From CAVQND01 sp049518415 (GTDB lineage: Bacteria; Verrucomicrobiota; Verrucomicrobiia; Limisphaerales; UBA8199), in contig JBEKRX010000002.1 of the NCBI GenBank assembly GCA_049518415.1, positions 124,001 to 188,000 on the forward strand: a stretch of DNA of 64,000 nucleotides. The letters run 5' to 3'. The notes beneath the pieces were generated by a model, which was not told the origin of the DNA, searched no databases, and was given only the letters and a program-made list of their open reading frames with translations. A program made the translations under genes and the position numbers. Shown here one piece after another: positions 59,126-64,000 of this stretch (the stretch's first letter is position 1; the number at the start of each line of letters is the position of its first letter).

Positions 59126-59464
59126 CAACGGCCCGGGTGCGGCCTGGGATCCCGGTGAAGGTCAATTCCAAGCCGTTCCGGCACAAGGACGCCGGCCGCG
59201 TATTGTTCGCCGATGCGAGGCTGCAGGTAAACCGCCAGGACCGCATCGGGTTGGTCGGGCCGGAGGGCGCGGGCTCTGTCCCGCCCCTTTCAGGGCGGTG
59301 GGGTTTGTTCGGCCCATGACCTGGGGCTCGGCGCGGTGCGCCTCACCCCAGGCTCTCACATCGCGGGCTTTCAGCCCGCACTTTTATGCATCTGTCACCG
59401 GTCTGAGGCCCGCCTGACGCGCGCTTTGTCCCGCCCTTTAACTCATTTAACGCTCGGCCGCAAT
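59126..59464. other. Gap between GH78 and amidase genes
   Basis: Contains only the ABC-F-like fragment (59137-59319) and short GC-rich repeats such as TCTCACATCGCGGGCTTTCA. A TTTAACTCATTTAACG word near 59436-59452 matches the short arrays seen elsewhere. Confidence 0.4.
59137..59319 (+). pseudogene. ABC-F ATPase fragment, candidate relic
   Basis: An open frame reads GRVLFADARLQVNRQDRIGL then VGPEGAG, resembling the first ATP-binding region of ABC-F proteins up to the Walker A loop, where KST should follow. Here the sequence turns into unrelated residues (SVPPLSGRWG) and stops. It looks like a short gene remnant. The match is from memory of the family. Confidence 0.5.
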
Positions 59465-60535
59465 TCAGGACCTGGCCCTGATATGGCCGAGGCTGGTCGG
59501 GTTGGGGCGTCCCCGGTTGAGCAGGCGGCGGGCGTGGTTAATCACGTAGTCCCACTGAAAAGCCGGGCCGGGGTCCACTTTGTCCGTCTGGATGTGGAAA
59601 TGGCCCAGGACTCCCTGGTAGTCGTTGAGGTCGTGGTCGGGCAGCTTTTGCGGGATGAGCTTGCCGGCAGCGTCCCTGGGGTAATCGCATTTGATTTTCG
59701 GCAGCACCTGGCAAAGCGTGGCGGTCAGGTTGATCAGCGCCTGGTATTGTTGGGGCGTGAAATCATATTGCGCCAGGTCCCGGCCCTGGATGGCGCCCTG
59801 GACCGGCGCCGGGCGCGCCGGGCGGCCGACAAAACCTTTGGTCCGAATCCCGCCATCGCCATAGCCCTCGGGGATAGTGAGCCGGGTCCGGCCGTTGGAC
59901 TCTTTGGCGTACCAAGTGTCGAAGGGATTCTTTTCCTGGAAGCCGTAAGCGCCCATGTTGGCGAGTTCGATGCCGACCGACCGGGTGTTCGAGGTCGTCG
60001 CATGCCAGGCCCGTTCCTTGAGGTCGAGCGTCTGGTAAATTGTCCCGTCCAGGTCGAGCATGAAGTGCACGCTCAGGTCGCGGTGATCCTGCAGGACCTT
60101 AAAACACTGCCGGCTGGTGCCGCAGGCGTCGAAGTGGATGACAAACTGATCGACCACCCGCTGCAGCGTCGCCAAGTCCCAGCCTCCGCCCCGCACGCGC
60201 TGGAGTTCCTCCTCGGTCAGGCCGTTCCCACGCAGGCCATAGCGGTTGGGCGAAGTCAGTTCCGGGACCTCGGCCTGGGACGCCTTCCAGCTTGATTCTT
60301 CAATCGGGCTGAAACGCCGCTCGACCCGGTAGGCATCATAACCGCCAGGGTCCATCCACAGCACCACGCGCGTGCCGGTGTGCACGAATTGGCCGGCCAC
60401 GACGATTTCATCGCCTTTGCGCGAGGCCAGCGCCCCCGGTCGGGAGGTAGCGCAGCCCACCAGGCCCGCTACGGCGGCGACCAGGCCAAGCGTCGGCAGG
60501 ATGCCCAGCGAGCCGCTTTTCAATGTCCCAAGCAT
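59465..60535 (-). CDS. Lipoprotein N-acetylmuramoyl-L-alanine amidase (Amidase_2 type)
   Basis: About 356 residues. The lipobox LVGC (Cys28) marks a lipoprotein. The amidase_2 domain (AmpD/PGRP-like) is visible in DQFVIHFDACGTSRQCFKVL, VHFMLDLDGTIYQTLDLKER, AWHATTSNTRSVGIELANMG and, near the end, LGHFHIQTDKVDPGPAFQW, whose His and Asp residues could be zinc ligands. It would cut peptide stems from murein in the periplasm or outer membrane. The start at 60535 is chosen because it opens the lipoprotein signal; the upstream open frame consists of a tandem repeat and is discarded. Confidence 0.92.
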   Translation of the reverse strand: MLGTLKSGSLGILPTLGLVAAVAGLVGCATSRPGALASRKGDEIVVAGQFVHTGTRVVLWMDPGGYDAYRVERRFSPIEESSWKASQAEVPELTSPNRYGLRGNGLTEEELQRVRGGGWDLATLQRVVDQFVIHFDACGTSRQCFKVLQDHRDLSVHFMLDLDGTIYQTLDLKERAWHATTSNTRSVGIELANMGAYGFQEKNPFDTWYAKESNGRTRLTIPEGYGDGGIRTKGFVGRPARPAPVQGAIQGRDLAQYDFTPQQYQALINLTATLCQVLPKIKCDYPRDAAGKLIPQKLPDHDLNDYQGVLGHFHIQTDKVDPGPAFQWDYVINHARRLLNRGRPNPTSLGHIRARS

Positions 60536-60623
60536 TTGCGGCGCGTTCACGGGACTATTTGGGCCGCGGCACGGAATGGCGTCAAGCCTGGAAGACAACG
60601 CTGCCGCTAGGCCGGAGGTGGCG

Positions 60624-60726
60624 CGAGTTGCGAATGGTGAATGGCGAATGGCGAACGGAGAAGGGCGAACAGCGAATGGCGAACGGCGAACGGAGAAGGG
60701 CGAATGGCGAACGGCGAACGGAGGGT
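60624..60726. repeat. Tandem array of 7-bp GAATGGC/GAACGGC repeats
   Basis: About 14 imperfect heptamers. An inverted set (GTTCGCCGTTCGCTATTCGC) follows at 60801-60827, so the two together can form a long hairpin. They lie upstream of the amidase gene and read in the minus direction as repeated SPFAVRHSPFA, an artefact. Confidence 0.88.
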
Positions 60727-60828
60727 GGAGGTCTGGCAGCGCGGACGCAAGATGACCAAGCTGGTGTATCAACACAGGAGAAGTTCCCGGACGCGACCCC
60801 GTTCGCCGTTCGCTATTCGCTGTTCGCG

Positions 60829-60939
60829 GCGGACGCAGTCCTCAACCTCAAAGTCTGCGACAAGGCCTGCGGCCCCGGCCACTTCCTGATTGCCGCCGCC
60901 CGCCGCATTGCCCGACGCCTCGCTGACTGGGCGCGGAAT
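60829..60939 (+). pseudogene. N6-adenine DNA methyltransferase fragment, candidate relic
   Basis: Reads VLNLKVCDKACGPGHFLIAA then ARRIARRLADWARN. This resembles motif I of Eco57I-type or related DNA methyltransferases (DPACGSGHFLIAAARRIARRL), with P to K and S to P changes that should inactivate it. No start codon and no further domain follow. It is probably a relic of a restriction-modification or BREX-like gene. Confidence 0.55.
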
Positions 60940-60990
60940 AGGTCACCGAACTTCCGGCCCAGAGCATTTACTTGGCAGGAGCTGCGCCGG

Positions 60991-62103
60991 TCAGAGTGTG
61001 CGGCGGAACAGCAGGGTGGCGGCGGCCATTGCCCCCACGGTGAAGGCGGCGAGAAAGGCCAGGTCGGAACTGATGGCCAGCAAGCCCGTGTTTTTCAGGA
61101 TCAACTCCTTGAAGCCGTGAACGGCGTAGGTGAAGGGGTCCATGACGGTGATGACCTTCATCCAGGCGGGGAAGGCATTGATCGGGTAAACCGCGCCGCT
61201 GGGAAAAAACAACAGGGTGTTAAGGACGCCGAAGGTAGCGCGGGGCACCAGGGGGTCGCTGACCCGCACCATGAATAAGAACATCATACTGATGAGCGCC
61301 AGGGCCGTCGCCACGACGAGCACCAGCAGGCGCGCCAGGCGCGCGGGGTTAAAGGGATCGGGAATGCCCGCAATGAGCGAGCCGAAGGTGACGAGGACCA
61401 GGCCGGCGATAATCGCCCTGGCGGCGCCCGCCAGGTTGAAACCGAGGATCAACTCGAACTTGGTGATCGGCGTCACCAGGTATCCCTCGTGCAGACCCCG
61501 CGCCTTGTCGTCAATGTAGATGATGCCGCCCCCGATCATGGCCGACACGAAAACGGCCAGGACAATCGTTCCGGAGAGCAGGTATTGAATGTAGGGGACG
61601 TAGGGATAAATCTCGACCACCGCCAGGGTGGCGTTGGCCGACAGGCGGGGTGGCGGGGCCTTCTGATTGTAGGGCCCGAGCATCTGGTTGAAGGTCGCCT
61701 CGAGGGTCGAGGCGGAAAACTGGTCGGTGTTGTCTTCCACCAGGGCGATGCGCGGATTGGCTCCAGCCAGCACTTTGCGCGAGAACTGAGGGGGAATGTT
61801 GAGCACGGCGTTGATCTTGCCGTCGCGCAAGTCCCGCAGCGCGCGGGTTTGGTCGCCGTAAGGGATGGTCGTGAACGTGAGGGCGTTGGCGGCCACGGCC
61901 CGGGCCAGGGCCTGGAGGCGCACCGCCGGCAGCCCGTGGTCCTGGTCCACCACCCCGACCAGGAGGTGCTTGACTTTGCCCCCAAAGGCGTAGCCGAGCA
62001 CCACCAGTTGCACCAGCGGCAGAATCATCGAGACCACGATCAAGGTAGGGCTGCGCCGGAAACGGCGCAGGTCGCGCTCGATAATGGCCAGGATGCGGTT
62101 CAT
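60991..62103 (-). CDS. ABC-2 type export permease
   Basis: A 370-residue ABC-2 permease of the YhhJ/YbhS type with one N-terminal membrane segment (LIVVSMILPLVQLVVLGYAF), a large periplasmic domain and five or more C-terminal segments (LLSGTIVLAVFVSAMIGGGI). Its start overlaps the ATPase stop by 4 bases, so the two are translationally coupled. In E. coli the related YbhFSR exporter has two permeases; only one is present here. Confidence 0.92.
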   Translation of the reverse strand: MNRILAIIERDLRRFRRSPTLIVVSMILPLVQLVVLGYAFGGKVKHLLVGVVDQDHGLPAVRLQALARAVAANALTFTTIPYGDQTRALRDLRDGKINAVLNIPPQFSRKVLAGANPRIALVEDNTDQFSASTLEATFNQMLGPYNQKAPPPRLSANATLAVVEIYPYVPYIQYLLSGTIVLAVFVSAMIGGGIIYIDDKARGLHEGYLVTPITKFELILGFNLAGAARAIIAGLVLVTFGSLIAGIPDPFNPARLARLLVLVVATALALISMMFLFMVRVSDPLVPRATFGVLNTLLFFPSGAVYPINAFPAWMKVITVMDPFTYAVHGFKELILKNTGLLAISSDLAFLAAFTVGAMAAATLLFRRTL

Positions 62104-63089
62104 TTCCGTTCGTACATGAAAGCCGAGGTGTAAGCCGTCGGGGTTTGCAGCGAATCGCGCAGTTGATGGCCGGTGTAGTGCAGGAACACGTCATCGAGCG
62201 TCGTGCTCTGAACCGAGAGCGAGGTCACCGCGATCGCCGCCGTGCGCGCCGCCGCGATCAATTCGATGGTCGTCCGCGGCCCGTTGTGCGAGGAAATCCG
62301 GAAGATGTGGTCTTCGGCCTTGACCTCGGCCACTTCGGGCAGGGCTTTGAGGGTCTCGGTCCAGCCCTGGGGCACCGCCGAGAAACTGACCTCGAGGATG
62401 TTCCGGCCCGGGATCGAGGCCTTGAGCTTCAAGGGCGAATCCAGCGCCACCAGTTTCCCGTGGTCCACAATCGCGACGCGGTCGCAGAGCTTGTCCGCCT
62501 CATCCATGTAATGCGTGGTCGCAAGGATGGTCAGGTCCCGCTGGCGCCTGAGGCGGGAGAGCATCTCCCAGACGGCCACGCGCGAGACCGGGTCCAGGCC
62601 GGTGGTCGGCTCATCCAGGAACAAGACCCTTGGGTGATGCACCAGGCCGCGCGCGACCTCGAGCCGGCGCCGCATGCCCCCGGAGAAGAGCTTCACCGGC
62701 TTGTCCGCCCACTGTCCGAGGTCGACCGCCCCGAGCAACTCTTTGATGGCGCGCCGCCGCTCTTCGCGCCGGATGCCATAAAGCTTGGCGAAGATGCCCA
62801 TGTTCTCTTCCGCGCTCAGGTCGAGGTCGGAGGTCATGGCCTGCGGGATGACGCCAATCGCACTGCGAACCTGGTTCGCCGAGCGGAGGATATCCCACCC
62901 CAGGATGCGGGCCGTGCCCGAGGTCGGCGGGAGCAGCGTCGTGAGCATGCGGATGAGCGTGGATTTGCCGGCGCCATTGGGCCCGAGCAAGCCGAACACC
63001 TCGCCGTGCTCGACCGTGAAGCTGAGCCGGTCCACGGCGCAGAAGTCGCCAAAGCGCTTGGTCACGTTTTCAACTTCGATGTCGTACAT
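62100..63089 (-). CDS. ABC transporter ATP-binding protein (DrrA/YbhF-like)
   Basis: A 329-residue ATPase. Walker A GPNGAGKST (about 36-44), the Q-loop GVIPQAMTSDLDLSAEEN, signature LFSGGMRRRLEVARGLVHHP, Walker B RVLFLDEPTTGLDPVSR and the switch His in ILATTHYMDEADKLC are all intact. The C-terminal ~90 residues form a DrrA-like regulatory tail. The ATG at 63089 gives MYDIEVENVTKRFGDF; an in-frame ATG at 63137 would add 16 residues. It is downstream of the HlyD gene and overlaps the permease gene. Confidence 0.95.
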   Translation of the reverse strand: MYDIEVENVTKRFGDFCAVDRLSFTVEHGEVFGLLGPNGAGKSTLIRMLTTLLPPTSGTARILGWDILRSANQVRSAIGVIPQAMTSDLDLSAEENMGIFAKLYGIRREERRRAIKELLGAVDLGQWADKPVKLFSGGMRRRLEVARGLVHHPRVLFLDEPTTGLDPVSRVAVWEMLSRLRRQRDLTILATTHYMDEADKLCDRVAIVDHGKLVALDSPLKLKASIPGRNILEVSFSAVPQGWTETLKALPEVAEVKAEDHIFRISSHNGPRTTIELIAAARTAAIAVTSLSVQSTTLDDVFLHYTGHQLRDSLQTPTAYTSAFMYERK

Positions 63090-63126
63090 GGGCTCCGGGC
63101 CTCGCACGCTGCTCTCAGCCGGCCCC

Positions 63127-64000
63127 CTATTTGCCAATGGGCAGTGTGACGTAGGCCGTCATTCCCACCGCCAGGCTGCGGTCCCGATTATCGCAGCGGA
63201 GACGGATTTCGAAGGCCTTGATGTCGCGCTTGGTCCGGCTCACATCGCGTTGGGTGGCGAAATCGGCATCCACGCCGCGGTAAAAAACCACCCCTGGTCG
63301 CCGGGCGCCTGAGGGCAGCCGCACCGTGAGCTTGTCGCCCAGGTGAATCTGGTCGATATAGGTTTCTTCGACCTCGGCGCGCACCCAGAGGTCATCCGGA
63401 TTGATCAGCATCACAATGGCCTGCCCCGGGCTGACGACCTCCCCTGGCAAGGCGGCGCGCACGTCCGTCAGGCCATCAATCGGGGCGCGGATTTCCGTAT
63501 AATCGAGCCGGACTTGGGCGCGCTCCTTCTGCGCGTTGGCGGCCGCCAACTGATGGGTTGTGGCCTCGAGGGCGGCGCGCCGGACGGCGATCTGGTCGGC
63601 ACTGGCCCTGGCCAGGGCCACCGCCGCCTGGGCGGCCTGCGCCTGTTTGCGCAAGGCCTGCACGTGCGCCCGGGCGCCCTCGAGGGCCGTGCGCGCCTGG
63701 TCAAACACCTGCGCCGATTCCACCCCTTGCCGGTGCAAATCCTCGATGCGCTTGAAATGGAGGCTGGCGTTCTCCCAATCCGCCTCGCCCTGGGCCACCT
63801 GGGCCTTGGTGGCCGCGAGATTCGCCTCCGCCTGTCGCACCTGGTTGCTGGTCTGCGCTTCCTGGTAGCGCAAGTCGGCCTCCGCCTGGGTCACCTGGGC
63901 AGCAGATTGCCGCGCACTGTTGGCATAAAAGGCCATCTCGGCCTGCCATTCCTGCGGCTGGATGCGCCCGATCAGTTGGCCGGCCTTGACCGCGTCGCCT
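63127..64000 (-). CDS. HlyD-family membrane fusion protein, N terminus cut by window edge
   Basis: At least 290 residues; the 5' end lies beyond base 64000. Visible are the end of the N-terminal lipoyl part (GDAVKAGQLIGRIQPQEWQA), a long coiled-coil hairpin (about 150 residues rich in Ala/Gln: AEADLRYQEAQTSNQVRQAE), the second lipoyl half (RLDYTEIRAPIDGLTDVRAA) and the beta-barrel with VSPGQAIVMLINPDDLWVRA. It would connect the ABC permease to the periplasm or an outer-membrane channel. It ends 38 bp before the ATPase start, giving an HlyD/ATPase/permease operon like ybhG-ybhF-ybhS. Confidence 0.93.
   Translation of the reverse strand, partial: GDAVKAGQLIGRIQPQEWQAEMAFYANSARQSAAQVTQAEADLRYQEAQTSNQVRQAEANLAATKAQVAQGEADWENASLHFKRIEDLHRQGVESAQVFDQARTALEGARAHVQALRKQAQAAQAAVALARASADQIAVRRAALEATTHQLAAANAQKERAQVRLDYTEIRAPIDGLTDVRAALPGEVVSPGQAIVMLINPDDLWVRAEVEETYIDQIHLGDKLTVRLPSGARRPGVVFYRGVDADFATQRDVSRTKRDIKAFEIRLRCDNRDRSLAVGMTAYVTLPIGK

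Larger units (their letters stand above)
60536..60990. other. Gap between amidase and export operon
   Basis: Holds the heptamer array (60624-60726), its inverted set (60801-60827) and the methyltransferase fragment (60829-60939). No intact gene. Bases 60940-60990 hold nothing recognised. Confidence 0.5.

Noticed and set aside
60536..60775. N-terminal extension of the amidase reading RHSPFSVRRSPFAVRPSPFA
   Set aside because: It is a translation of the heptamer array and lies before a proper lipoprotein signal.

Overview
The window looks like a chromosomal piece of a high-GC Verrucomicrobiota bacterium, probably of the Limisphaerales/Pedosphaerales group. This is inferred from gene content: an H-X9-DG prepilin-like pseudopilin, a GloVer-repeat surface protein, Tat-exported Gfo/Idh/MocA and isomerase-like proteins, a ThuA-domain protein, a GH78 alpha-rhamnosidase, a secreted tricorn protease, a bactofilin-like/RDD protein beside an ECF sigma factor, and many dispersed GC-rich repeats. 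No 16S rRNA gene is present, so the assignment rests on families only.

Layout. 0-5.3 kb: a SulP permease cut by the left edge, then the nitrogen cluster glnK-amtB-glnA closed by a strong terminator. 5.4-7.1 kb: two ABC-2 permeases without an ATPase. 7.2-20 kb: housekeeping genes (tilS, ftsH, rpe, a phosphohexomutase, lepA, lepB) around an ECF sigma / membrane protein / bactofilin-RDD operon. 20.4-29.1 kb: an accessory island with an addiction-module/ParE pair, two DUF433/DUF5615 modules (one broken), an XRE plus DUF6932-like nucleotidyltransferase module with an orphan second XRE copy and a third relic of its flank, a candidate HsdS relic, a sigma factor fused to a multi-pass membrane domain, a prepilin and a secreted protease. 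29.6-42 kb: glgA, serS, a Tat oxidoreductase, ThuA and DUF1638 proteins, then a minus-strand run of GalU-like nucleotidyltransferase, zinc-ribbon protein, giant sugar kinase-pyrophosphorylase fusion and UroD-like protein. 42.5-61 kb: secreted hydrolases and surface proteins (TIM-barrel/discoidin protein, isomerase-like Tat protein, tricorn, GloVer protein, GH78, lipoprotein amidase), with a tRNA-Thr, rpsT and a second ParE-type module. 61-64 kb: an HlyD/ATPase/permease export operon cut by the right edge.

The nitrogen genes act together: GlnK gates AmtB, and GlnA assimilates the ammonium. The GalU-like enzyme and the kinase-pyrophosphorylase fusion probably feed nucleotide-sugar or glycogen metabolism together with the phosphohexomutase and glgA. 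The secreted hydrolases suggest a polysaccharide- and protein-degrading life style.

The most distinctive non-gene signal is repeat DNA. It includes a palindromic element of about 75-110 bp at four loci (one inside a coding region), a 9-bp minisatellite element in two inverted copies, a stem-loop element of about 200 bp in two copies, a duplicated XRE segment, and 7-9 bp tandem arrays in many intergenic gaps. Start codons were chosen by family length and conserved N termini. Residue positions are rough where marked with about.
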